Assembly: GCA_000711775.1 (NCBI GenBank)
Contig: ARYC01002106.1
Span: 1 to 64,000, forward strand
Length of the DNA stretch: 64,000 nucleotides
Direction of reading: 5' to 3'
DNA from: Oxytricha trifallax
Taxonomy: Eukaryota; Ciliophora; Spirotrichea; Sporadotrichida; Oxytrichidae
Shown here: positions 11,451 through 20,966 of the stretch, piece after piece
How the letters are laid out: each line of letters starts with the position of its first letter
Numbering within the stretch: the stretch's first letter is position 1
Position numbers and translations under genes: made by a program
The notes under the pieces: generated by a model
What the model was told of the DNA's origin: nothing
The model's database searches: none
Seen by the model: the letters and a program-made list of their open reading frames with translations, nothing else

Positions 11451-14400
11451 CATTTAGATTAATGGAACTAGATGATTTAATTATTCCTCAGTTGTTAGAA
11501 ATTATATATTAACAAACATATTAAATTATAAATCAGGATAAAATATCGTAATAATTATTACTTATAAATATAATTCTAGTTAATGGCTCGTCGATTGTTT
11601 ATAGTGAGGCAGTAGTTATGAAAAGTAGTTACATTTAATTATTAGCAATAAGGTAATATGAGTCTTGAAGGAATCTGTAAAATCCACATGCATTTAGGCT
11701 TTCCTCTAGTGAACTAGGAGGACTTTATTCAGTTAATTCTGTTATTCATTTCTTGCCAGACAAATTGCTATGAAATATACATCTTAACATATTTCATTTA
11801 TTTAATTTTAATAATTATTAAAAATTAAGTTGATAAATGTAATTATTGAAACGAATGGATCGATTGTTATAATCTCTGCATATTAAATCAATCGTTATGC
11901 GTTTATTCGATTTAGGCTGACTACTAGCACTTACACCATACATTTAAATGACAAATTAGGTGTTGACTTCTAGTTTCATTGTAAATCAAGTTGAAGTTCC
12001 AATTTAAAGCTTACTGTAAAGCTTGATGCAGATGAAAACAGCTTACACTCGTTAATCATGGTCAATACGTAATTTTGTGAAGAATATAGCAATATGATTT
12101 GTGTATTAATATATTAATCAATATAAACAAATGATATTATCATATAAGGGTGAGTAAATGATCAGTTTTACTTTGATTTCTAAATCAGTGCTGTGCATGT
12201 CACTTTAAAGGCCACCTAGCAGAGATTTGTTTAAACTACAATTCATTTAAACAGAATTAAGTTTGTATTAAGTTACAAGTTTTGAATTATTATGGTCATT
12301 ATGCTGAAATACTATAATTAAAACTTCCTTATGAAAAATTTAGAAAAAATATTGAAAAGATAGTTAAATGATTAAGTAGCTCCATTAGTCCAGTTTTATT
12401 ATTAAATTAAAAATTATTCATCTACATTTTTAGATCATGTGATTTTAATTAAGTTTATGATAATAAGCTTTTGAAGATTCATATTTGTTTATAATTTTTA
12501 ATTTAGAATTCTAAGTATTATTAAAAACATTCTCAAGTCGTCATAATTTTTATATTGAGCTTTAAACTTAAACTTATTTGGAAAGATTTTTAAAGCCATC
12601 AAAGTTTATTGAGTTATTAATAATTATTGATATACATGCTAGATATATTAAAAGGTAGTTAAATATAAGATTATTTCATGAGAGAACGGATGAATTTTTT
12701 CACTTGTTTTACATATTTTTATCTCCTGTTTGATTTATCGGTTTGTTCTTCTGTTTAATTCTATCCAGATTTTTCTGCAGTTAATTTTTATTTAGAGATT
12801 ACAATTCTTGGTGTTGACCATCTGATATGTTTTTTTTATGTTTATGTAATTATCGTAAGATCAATTATTTCTTAATCTGGGCCACAAACCATCACTGATG
12901 AGATATTTTTCATCCTCTATAAAATTATTGTAACTTTTGGGGAATATTATTCTCGACATTCGAGTATTGCTCTAATTCAGTTTTTCTGGAATACCTTCTC
13001 CAATGTATTTAGATTTGTAAAGTCACCATTTTTATGCCTACCGAAGAGTCAAAGTTCTGAACAAGTAAGGTTAAGTTTATATTTGTTGGAATTTGATCAG
13101 ATTTTCATTAATCATAATATATAATTTATTATCATATTTCTAGTTGTCTATTTGTTTAAGTCCCATAATTAATTGCTATTAAGCTTTTTCTATGTCTTGT
13201 AATTTTATAATTACTGATTCTTACTTTCTTAATAGGCTTGAGCAATGAACAATAACAATCATGATTTTTGAATAATGTTTGTAAACAACTCCATAATTAA
13301 ATATATAATAATATATTTATTAAAGCTTTTATTATCAACATGACTTGATATATAATTTCTAAAGGATGTATTAATGATCTTTGGGACAAATAATTAACAC
13401 GTATATTAACCAAGATATTAAGTTGTTAAATATCAGTAAATAACTTAGCGAAATTTAATATTAAGATATCATCAGATTATTTAATCTATATAATAATATA
13501 GTAAGTACGATATGTTGTCCAATAAGTAAGATTCAATTAATATTCACCATTTTATTTACACATATAACTTTAAAATAAGTTTTAAACGATATCACAATGT
13601 GGCCGAAAAATATAGAATGACTTATCTTTAATTTAAAGTATTAAAAATAATGTAAATTAAAATAATTATGATTTTAAAGGTAAAAAATTAAGGATTTTAA
13701 TGATCAATTCTACAACTTAGATAAACAAGCTTTCCTACTAAAATATTATTGCTCAATAGTAAAAAATTATCAACAGACAATAGATTTCAAAGGTAATCTA
13801 AGTAACCTGATATTTTAAGTATAAAGAACATATTCTATAGTTCACTAAAGAACTTATGCTAATTAATAAATATTGTTAAGTTGGTAAAATAGGAAAAATC
13901 AGCATATTTTAACAGTTATGAATAGCTTTAAAATACATAGAAATTTAACTTTTTAGATTTATTATCCCAATTTACCTTCTTATTTGTTATCATTCCTCAG
14001 AGATTTTGACAACTCATCCCAGTGAAGAAATCTACAGATCATAGTTTTCTGAGCTCATCTTTAAAACCTGACTGTTAGGACATCACAAGATGACTTCTTT
14101 TTGAGATACTGAGAGTTGGATCTAAGTGAAGAGACCTTTGCATGTAATTTTATAACAGGCTTATGCCATTAAAAACACTTTAATTCTACAAAAACTAGTC
14201 ATCAAGGCTCTAAAAATAAGAAAAACCCCCAATTTTGACCATGAAGACCCGGACCCGATATAAATTCAAACGTGGTCATTTTCGGTACTTGCATATCTCG
14301 AAAAGCAGCTCACTGCGCGACTTCTTTGAAGAAATTACTTAGAATTGAATCCTCATAATGCAAGGTCCCCTGGTGATGACTTAAAATTTCCCTGTTATAA

Positions 14401-14880
14401 GGAAAATCTTATGTTGTTTAAGGGTGTCTTCTGGGGTCAATATCAATGTGATATTGACCTCAACGATCATTTTCATGTCTTCCTTAGGCTAAAATCCTTT
14501 ATTTATTTACATTTCTAGGTGCTGTAACTGATTGAACTCCAAAAATTGAGGAATTTATGGTCAATTTTCAAATGTAGATTTTGAGTTCTTTTGGACATTT
14601 TGAGCTAATTTTGAGATTTTTTTAGAACATTTGATAGGAAAAATTGTAGCAACTATGAAAAATGGCATGAAAGTTAATAAATTCTATATAGTTTAAATGA
14701 GATATTATTACAATTTTTAACTTAACCTTCCCAACTAGTATCTTATGATGCCTGATAATATTTGTTTTGGATTCTAAATTTTTAATTTCCTTCATAAAAA
14801 TACTAAAAGTTTTTACCATTCTATATGATTATCATATTTACCATTTTCATGGCTATAGATATTATAATGGCCATTTTTAT
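11450..14880. other. AT-rich DNA with a moderately GC patch
   Basis: 11450-13950 shows no clear gene; weak LINE-like coding traces may extend to about 12000. 13970-14060 is the second copy of the short dispersed repeat seen near 1660. 14090-14600 is richer in G+C and contains a hairpin (GGTCAATATCA / TGATATTGACC, 14435-14459) and a segment with ATATCTCGAAAA, but no open frame I can defend. Confidence 0.4.
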
Positions 14881-15147
14881 TATTGTTAAAATACATAAGA
14901 ATAGGAATTTTTAGAAGTAAAAATAAATCAGATTAATGTATATTATTACAACTGCCACTAATTAGAAAGCATCTTAAATATAATTTTATTTTGATTATGA
15001 CCAAATTTAATTATTAAAATTTTATTAATAAATATAAGTTTTATGTGCAAGTGTGCAAAAATATAATCATTAAACATGGGGTAGATTATCTGCACATTCT
15101 GATACATATATTTATTTAAATATTAAAATAATTAGAAATGGCGTTCT
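14881..15147 (+). repeat. Left terminal inverted repeat of the Rep element
   Basis: 267 bases matching the reverse complement of 20524-20790 with scattered mismatches. Terminal sequence TATTGTTAAAATACAT. Confidence 0.9.
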
Positions 15148-15149
15148 AT

Positions 15150-16134
15150 TCAATGATCCTCTGCCTCTGTGTCTCTATTGCTGATCCTTCTATCTGATTT
15201 GTCTCCAACATGCTTGTCATTTGAGCCTTCACTCCAAAGGCTTTCATCTTCTGATCTGTCGAAGAGATAGTTTGCTAGCTGTATCGCATCGAAAGGGAAA
15301 GCCAGCTTGCCAGATTTGCCCTCCACACTCGGTGTTACTTTGATGCACCTCGAAGCAATCCTTTTCCTCGGCAGTTATTCTGTTCCATGAGAGCTCGTTA
15401 GTCGTAATGATTGTGAAACAATCCTAGTATAGCACCGAGGTTTCTCCGAATTTCACATCAACTGCGTATCCCCTGCCCTATAGTAGTTTCTTCATTGCTG
15501 GAATGTTATGTTTGTTGAAGAATCTCTCAATGTTCATCTCGTCGATCAGCAGTACTTACGGCTCTTTATCTAGAGATCTTCCCTCAACATGGAAACGGGT
15601 TGGTCCAGGAATCAACTCATCGCAGATGAAAATACTGTCTATCATTTTGAGGATGGTGCTCTTGCCGGTGTTGGCAGCCCGTATAGCCAGACGCAGTAAA
15701 TCTTTTTATCCTCTCGTTTAAGCAGTACCTAATACAGAGCATCAGCTATTTCGTAGTATCCTAGCTCTCTTAACTTATCATCGGTTAGCTTGCGTGATTC
15801 GGTAAAGCCATGTTTGTGTTTTTGGATAAATCCCAAAGTTGCTATCGTATCGAGATCCTCTCTTTCTGCACGACCCCGAGATGCTTTAATACCTTGTGAG
15901 CGTTAGTAAATCTCCATTGTTCTTGACAAATGAAAGCAAGGGCATCCGGATCACTTAAGTTCTTGTAGAGATACTATTTATAGGTCATGGAGCCATTTGA
16001 GATATTTACGGCTAAGAATTCTTTCAGAAAGTATCTTGAAGTTTCGTTTTTACGGAATCTACTTTAGCTCTTCTAATGTTTCTCTCGCCGCTATCTTTCC
16101 GTATTCAAGCTACATCTCCTGAGCATTACGGTAC
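15150..16134 (-). pseudogene. Rep-like SF3 helicase, C-terminal part (fossil)
   Basis: Minus-strand coding sequence with three superfamily 3 helicase motifs in order: Walker A around 15657-15677 (NTGKST), Walker B around 15535-15555 (LLIDEMN) and a motif C-like segment around 15390-15413 (TIITTNE). Superfamily 3 helicases drive replication of small DNA viruses and related plasmids. It ends beside the left inverted repeat and is cut at the TBE insertion. Assignment to the CRESS Rep group rather than another SF3 group is inference. Confidence 0.7.
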
Positions 16135-16137
16135 ATT
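16135..16137. repeat. TBE target-site duplication (ATT), left copy
   Basis: ATT precedes the TBE end here and follows it at 20125-20127, matching the ANT target duplication known for TBE elements. Confidence 0.8.
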
Positions 16138-16215
16138 CGAAACCCCAAAACCCCTTAGTGAGGATTATATGTACTTTGATTTGTAGGGAATTTGTTAGGG
16201 GTTGGGGTTATTAAT
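16138..16215 (+). repeat. TBE left terminal inverted repeat with telomere-like end
   Basis: Begins CGAAACCCCAAAACCCC, close to the C4A4 telomere repeat of hypotrichs, and ends GGGGTTGGGGTTATTAAT. Matches the right repeat except for a few bases. Confidence 0.95.
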
Positions 16216-16313
16216 AGGTTTTAATGTGAAATTTATAGTAAATGTATTTAATTTAATCACTCAAAATGCACTTTTGTATCATGTGGGAGAGGTCTGAAGT
16301 TGATCTTACTTAA

Positions 16314-17705
16314 TCACAACTCTATCTGCTCTATTGACATGTCTTATCTTGAGTTTGGTTTTATTATTATTGATTCTGCCATTTGTTTTATTGATTGAGA
16401 AACTCTGGTTCTCTATATAAATTTACTTATTCTTTGCTTAGCATCTTTCTCGCACCTTGTAGAGTAGTAATCGTTGCGAGGCATATCGTACTCTATTATT
16501 ATTGCTGCTAAACCCCACACATCCCACTGGAAGTCTCCATCTCTCCAGTCTTCTCTTTCTGGATAGTGGCCTTGTGTACCCATTACAGTTCCAAGCCTTG
16601 ATACTTCCACTCTTTAAGCTCTGTTGAAATCAATTATTGCTACTCTTACTGTTGAAAAGTTTATCATTATATTTTCTGGCTTCAAATCTCTGTGAACAAA
16701 CCCTAACTTGTGAAGCTCTTATATACCTTGTATGGTCTGAGTAGCTATTTATCCAAGCTACTTATGATTCCTTTGATCTGTTATGAAATCTCTTAAAGTC
16801 ATTTCATAGAGTGGGAGTCTGAAAGCAACATGATCCTTGGCAAGGAGAACAGCATCTAGATTGATTAAGTAGCTGCACTCTTTAAACTTTGCTTGAGTTA
16901 ATACTTGATACTCATTTGTAAACTCCATTTAATATTTATCATCACTTAAGAGAAAGTTGAAGGGAAACACCTTGTATGCGTATTGATGATCATTGATAAC
17001 TTTCTTATCAAAGGAGTCTTCTAATATAAGGTAGCTTTAAAGAGAAGTATCTAGGTCAATTTAAGCAAGAACCGGTATTTTCTTGTATTGAATCTTGATC
17101 ATAATTTTTGTTATTTCAGAGGTGAGTTGGTTGCGTGCCTTCTTAACGTACTCTAACTCTCTAGCTTATTCAGGCACTACGACCTTAGAATATTCCCTCG
17201 CTTTTCTTTTGTTGAGAAGCTTCAGCTCAACTTCATGATTCTCAACTTCTATATCTTTCTTGTGAGCTTTTAATAAATGCTTCTTCAAGTCTCTTGTATG
17301 AGAGTATTGCTTATGGCACTCAAAGCAGTCATACTTTCCATCTATTTTATCATGCTTTAAGTATACAGTGGGCTTGGCTTCTCTATGCTCCTTCATATGT
17401 CTGTACCAGCTTGATTTATGAGCAAAATCTCTCTCACATAACTCACAAAAATAGACTTCAACTTCTTCAGTTTGTATAGGAATTTCATTAATACCTTTCT
17501 CCTCCTCTCTGTCTCCCACACACTTGTTTGCCATTTATTTTCTATTATTAATTTCTATTTTAATAACAGAGACCTCAAGTGATAGCTCTGGTAGTTCTTT
17601 ATGAGAGTTCATCTCACAGCTATCACACTTTTTATTGCTGCCAAAGGTAAGTCTCATTTAGTTTGATGGAAGTGCTGTTGTTTTTCTTAAAATGTTAGCG
17701 CTCAT
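16314..17705 (-). CDS. TBE zinc-finger / protein-kinase protein (57-kDa ORF family), 463 aa
   Basis: Open from ATG 17705 to TGA at 16314 in the ciliate code. The start at 17705 is chosen because upstream sequence becomes pure A+T and this start includes a CDSC pair; a later ATG at 17534 is possible. Two C2H2 fingers follow: CELCERDF...HMKEH and CFECHKQY...HLLKAH. The C-terminal two thirds is a Ser/Thr-kinase fold with candidate Lys in YAYKVF, catalytic loop HRDLKPEN, and WDVWGLAAIIIEY of subdomain IX. The metal-binding DFG is DFN (IIDFNRA) and the APE segment is HYPERE, so activity may be altered. Length fits the known TBE protein; its role in transposition is not established. Divergent from the 22-kDa gene across a repeat-rich spacer. 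Confidence 0.92.
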
Positions 17706-18269
17706 ATTTAAATTTGAATTTAAAATTATAAAACAGCCTCTATAACTGAGAGCTTATATGAGAGCTTTGCAAGTCTACAAGTTTCAAGGGAAGTTCTTAG
17801 AGTCTTAGAGAAGAAACATGAGTGTTAAGAGACGATCCAGCTCTTAATATGGGTGAGGAAGTAACCATTTTTACTTTCAATAATAATTTTATTATAGTAC
17901 GTACCGATTTAGGAGGTGCACCTAATTAAGTACGTACTGCTTTAAGGGTATTTTGTCATTTTATGATTAAAATTAGGGTGCTCCTAATTAAGTACTAGCT
18001 TTAATTAATGCTCCTAATTAAGTACTAGCATTTTAGGAGCTGTTCCTAATTAAGTACGTACCAATTTAAATTTAAAAATATGGAACTATAACAGTAGAAA
18101 TTGATATCAATCTCTCAAGTTTGAAACCAGTTCTCTAAACCTTCTCCATATCCTTCTTAGAGGTTGACCTCCTATAGGATGCCCATATTTAATAGTAAGT
18201 TTTACAGAGGTATATAATTGAAATCAATAAACTTAAATTTGAATATCATTTCTTAGATCTGTAAACAAG
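17706..18269. promoter_or_regulatory. Divergent TBE intergenic region with repeated CCTAATTAAGTAC motif
   Basis: Between two divergently read TBE genes. Four copies of CCTAATTAAGTAC lie between about 17920 and 18058, with GTACGTAC near the outer ones and a reversed GTACGTACC at 17899. The near-palindromic unit and its place between two starts suggest a shared control region or a protein-binding array; this is inference. Confidence 0.5.
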
Positions 18270-18851
18270 ATGGAGTCAATGAATGATGCAATGAAAAGAG
18301 TGCAAGCACAAGAATTGATTCAAAGATTTAGAAGCAAGGAGGATTTGCATCGCTACCTGGTGCAGCAAGGTAATGAACTCATAGTAGCTAATCTTGATTA
18401 TGTAGTTGGTTTGTTCCTGCCAACGATGGAAGGTACTAAAATTTCATTTCTAAGAGCGATACTCTGCGAAGAGAAGAAAGCATTGAAAACTTAAGATGTA
18501 AAGTTTGCAGAGATTCCAAACTATCCAGAAATCTCAGTGACTAACTTATATGATGATGCTATGAATGACCCAGAGGTTTCGCTGTACCTGCCTACTAAGA
18601 AGCAGTTGTCAAATAAACTACCTGAAAGAAACTATTTCTTTGGTATACTTGCAACAATTAAAGGTGATTACTTGAAAGAAATTATTCAAGAATCTCATAA
18701 GAAAAGGTACAGCATCTCTTCAGAAGATAAGGACAAACAAGGGATCAAGATAAGTGAGAGCTGGCTATCAGAGCTGCAGAAGCACCCTTATATTTCAAGT
18801 AAGATTTGTAGCTTAACTCTTTAGAAAAATCTGGTACTGGCATCTTCTTGA
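18270..18851 (+). CDS. TBE 22-kDa protein, 193 aa
   Basis: ATG 18270 to TGA 18849-18851, open throughout in the ciliate code with two in-frame TAA/TAG codons read as Gln. The predicted mass, about 22 kDa, matches the middle ORF of TBE elements, whose function is unknown. The protein is charged and helical (KRVQAQELIQRFRSKEDLHRY near the start) with no membrane segment. It is convergent with the transposase gene; 170 bases separate the two stops. Confidence 0.9.
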
Positions 18852-18962
18852 TGAAGGAATAGAGCAAGCTTCACAGAGAGCGAAAGTCGCAGACAAAGTA
18901 TGAAGTTAGCAAGAGACTTTATTCAAATATTTAGCCTCCAGAATCAATGAACATAGATGCTA

Positions 18963-18990
18963 GGAGCTGGCAGCAAGAGAAGCCAGCTCC
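18963..18990. terminator. Hairpin between convergent TBE genes
   Basis: GGAGCTGGC (18963-18971) pairs with GCCAGCTCC (18982-18990) across a 10-base loop, placed between the ends of the convergent 22-kDa and transposase genes. A role in 3'-end formation is only suggested by position. Confidence 0.35.
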
Positions 18991-19021
18991 CTCTAAAGAA
19001 TTTTAAATGTGACTTATATAT

Positions 19022-20043
19022 TCATTAACTTAACTACAAAACTTATTTATATACATTCACTCTCCCTTCTTTAGCAAACTTTTAAGCCAATTAATTATCT
19101 ACTCTCTTCGCTGAGCTTTTATTAAAGTCTACTGTATCGATAGGTAGGTCATGCATCAAGTGGTAGAGCAGAAGTTTCTTGTAATGGCCTTTTAATATAC
19201 CCCAGTAGAACTCAATTCCATTAAACTATGGACTGTAAGGTACGTTGAACACTGGCGTTATTCTGAAAGATTATCAACAAACAGTATTATATCTTATTCA
19301 GGGTACTTCTCTCTCAGCTGTTCTAAGAACTTTATATACTGCTCTGTCTTAATAGAGCGGGGATGAATAACATAAGTTTCTAAACCAGTATCTTCACTAA
19401 TTCCTCCAAGAATTGCCATTGTTTATACCTTGACTTTCTAATCATATACTTCTATATTACTATGCCTCTTATACCAAGACTTCTAGATGAAAGTGTTGAA
19501 GGTAAACACAGCCTCGTCAGCATGTATAAACTTAATATTATTCTATTAGGCTCTCTGCATTTAATTATAAAAATAATTTAAGTTGTTGTTGTAAAATGGC
19601 AGAGTGAAATCAATCACTCTCTTGATACGATTCACACCTTTGTAAGAGATACCATTTCGTTTATAAATGTTGGCAACAGACTATGCAGAGATCTTCAACT
19701 CAGGGAACTGGCGGTGAAACATAGTAGCTCGTTGGTCGAGAGAGAAGTGAGCCCAATACTTCAAAGTTTTATCCTTAATAAGATAGTCAATATGCTTTTA
19801 TAGAAACTTTGACTTCCTCTTAGGCATAGAATTCAGCTATTATTGCTTTAGTTATACTGCTATAAGGCAGTGAGATCGAACAGTTGATGGACTTCGCTTT
19901 AAGAGCAGTGCAATAGACTTATAGTTCAGTACTGGTTTGATTTATTCACTGTATATATCACATCCATAGCGCAGTTTAAACACTAAATCTATATACTCTT
20001 CATCATAAATAGACCCCAAAAGCTTGCTATTTTAGTCTCGCAT
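19022..20043 (-). pseudogene. TBE DDE transposase (42-kDa ORF family), internally deleted
   Basis: The ATG at 20043 lies four bases inside the right inverted repeat; TGA is at 19022. The frame is open through the first catalytic Asp (HADEAVF, about 19515) and second Asp (LFVDN, about 19280). The third acidic residue is in PYSPQFNGIEFYWG (about 19215) but in a different frame. Only about 20 residues separate the second Asp from this Glu instead of the usual 34 or so, so a short out-of-frame deletion lies between them near 19262. The enzyme would be inactive as encoded here; programmed rescue is unlikely because conserved spacing is lost. Confidence 0.9.
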
Positions 20044-20046
20044 TTA

Positions 20047-20124
20047 ATTAATAACCCCAACCCCTAACAAATTCCCTAAAAATCAAAGCACTTATAAACC
20101 TCACTAAGAGGTTTTGGGGTTTTG
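20047..20124 (-). repeat. TBE right terminal inverted repeat
   Basis: Reverse complement begins CAAAACCCCAAAACC, followed by CTCTTAGTGAGG; differs from the left repeat at a few positions, including one inside the telomere-like block. Confidence 0.95.
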
Positions 20125-20127
20125 ATT

Positions 20128-20456
20128 AGCGTGAGGCATTAATGTTTCGTGAAGAACTCTAATGAGGTTTTGATAATTAAATCCGTCATTTAGAGGCCTA
20201 ACTTCTTGAACAGCACACATCCGCCTCTCTTCTTAGTTTTGAAGTATTCTTTATTAATACCATCTGTATCTCTTGACACTTTGATGTGAAAGTAAGTATT
20301 TTTGGCCGCTTTATCATCAAATACATTCACTTCGGCAATAGTTGGCTAGTTTACTTTAATCTTGGAAAGCACTTGCTCGACCGTATTCATTTTAATCACT
20401 CCGTTGACCTTCAGGAAGAAATCCAGTAGGCAATTATACTTCTTTTTAGTAGACAT
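20128..20456 (-). pseudogene. Rep-like protein, N-terminal part (fossil)
   Basis: Minus-strand coding sequence from ATG 20456, starting MSTKKKYN, up to the TBE insertion point. It lies just inside the right inverted repeat. A rolling-circle endonuclease motif set (HUH, YxxK) is not obvious by eye, so the N-terminal domain type is open. Confidence 0.55.
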
Positions 20457-20523
20457 TTTGATGTTCTCTCTGTCTCAATAGCTTAAGAGCATAAAATGAT
20501 CCATCAATTTGGACATTCAGACT

Positions 20524-20790
20524 AGAACGCCATTTCTAATTATTTTAATATTTAAATAAATATATGCATCAGAATGTGCAGATAATCTACCCCATGTTTA
20601 ATGATTATATTTTTGCACACTTGCACAAAAAACTTATATTTATTAATAAAACTTTAATAATTAAATTTGGTCATAATAAAAAAAAATTATATTTAAGATG
20701 CTTTCTAATTAGTGGCAGTTGTAATAATATACATTAATCTGATTTATTTGTATTTCTAAAAAATTCCTATTCTTATGTATTTTAACAATA
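20524..20790 (-). repeat. Right terminal inverted repeat of the Rep element
   Basis: 267 bases pairing with 14881-15147; ends TTTTAACAATA. Confidence 0.9.
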
Positions 20791-20850
20791 CTATTTTGTG
20801 AAAATGAAGGTTATTTTAATTTCAGCATAGATAGATTGATAGATAATAAC

Positions 20851-20913
20851 TCAAGGTAATGAAAAATCCACAAATACACAAAGTGAAACATAAATTGCGA
20901 AAATGTAATTCAT
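20851..20913 (-). CDS. Truncated signal-peptide ORF (ORF B, copy 1)
   Basis: ATG 20913 opens a 20-residue hydrophobic peptide (MNYIFAIYVSLCVFVDF) ending in TGA. It begins 53 bases after the stop of the protease ORF on the same strand, the same layout as the complete secreted ORF at 50115-50753. The Rep element boundary at 20790 cuts off what may have followed. Alone it would be negligible; the parallel with copy 2 makes it notable. Confidence 0.35.
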   Translation of the reverse strand: MNYIFAIYVSLCVFVDFSLP

Positions 20914-20966
20914 TACGACCATTGCCTTTTTTAATCATTTGCTTCACATCACATCTTCTTTCTTGT

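Larger units (their letters stand above)
16138..20124. mobile_element. TBE: TBE (telomere-bearing element) transposon, 3987 bp
   Basis: The element has 78-bp inverted repeats (16138-16215, 20047-20124) starting in C4A4-type sequence, an ATT duplication, and the three genes expected of TBE in the expected order: a zinc-finger/kinase protein (minus), a 22-kDa protein (plus) and a DDE transposase (minus). TBEs are germline-limited transposons of Oxytricha, eliminated during macronuclear development. Two genes are open throughout; the transposase is damaged. It inserted into the Rep element. Confidence 0.95.
14881..20790. mobile_element. Virus-like Rep element with 267-bp terminal inverted repeats, split by a TBE
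   Basis: Inverted repeats at 14881-15147 and 20524-20790 bound an element of about 1.9 kb once the nested TBE is subtracted. It encodes a Rep-type protein on the minus strand with an SF3 helicase domain, the hallmark of CRESS-DNA virus and related replicons. Its ends are TATTG...CAATA; no clear target duplication flanks them. It abuts the first protease unit at 20.8 kb. Treated as a fossil: it is interrupted by the TBE and has a few additional breaks. The arms are roughly 95% identical by eye, suggesting moderate age, older than the TBE insertion. Confidence 0.75.
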
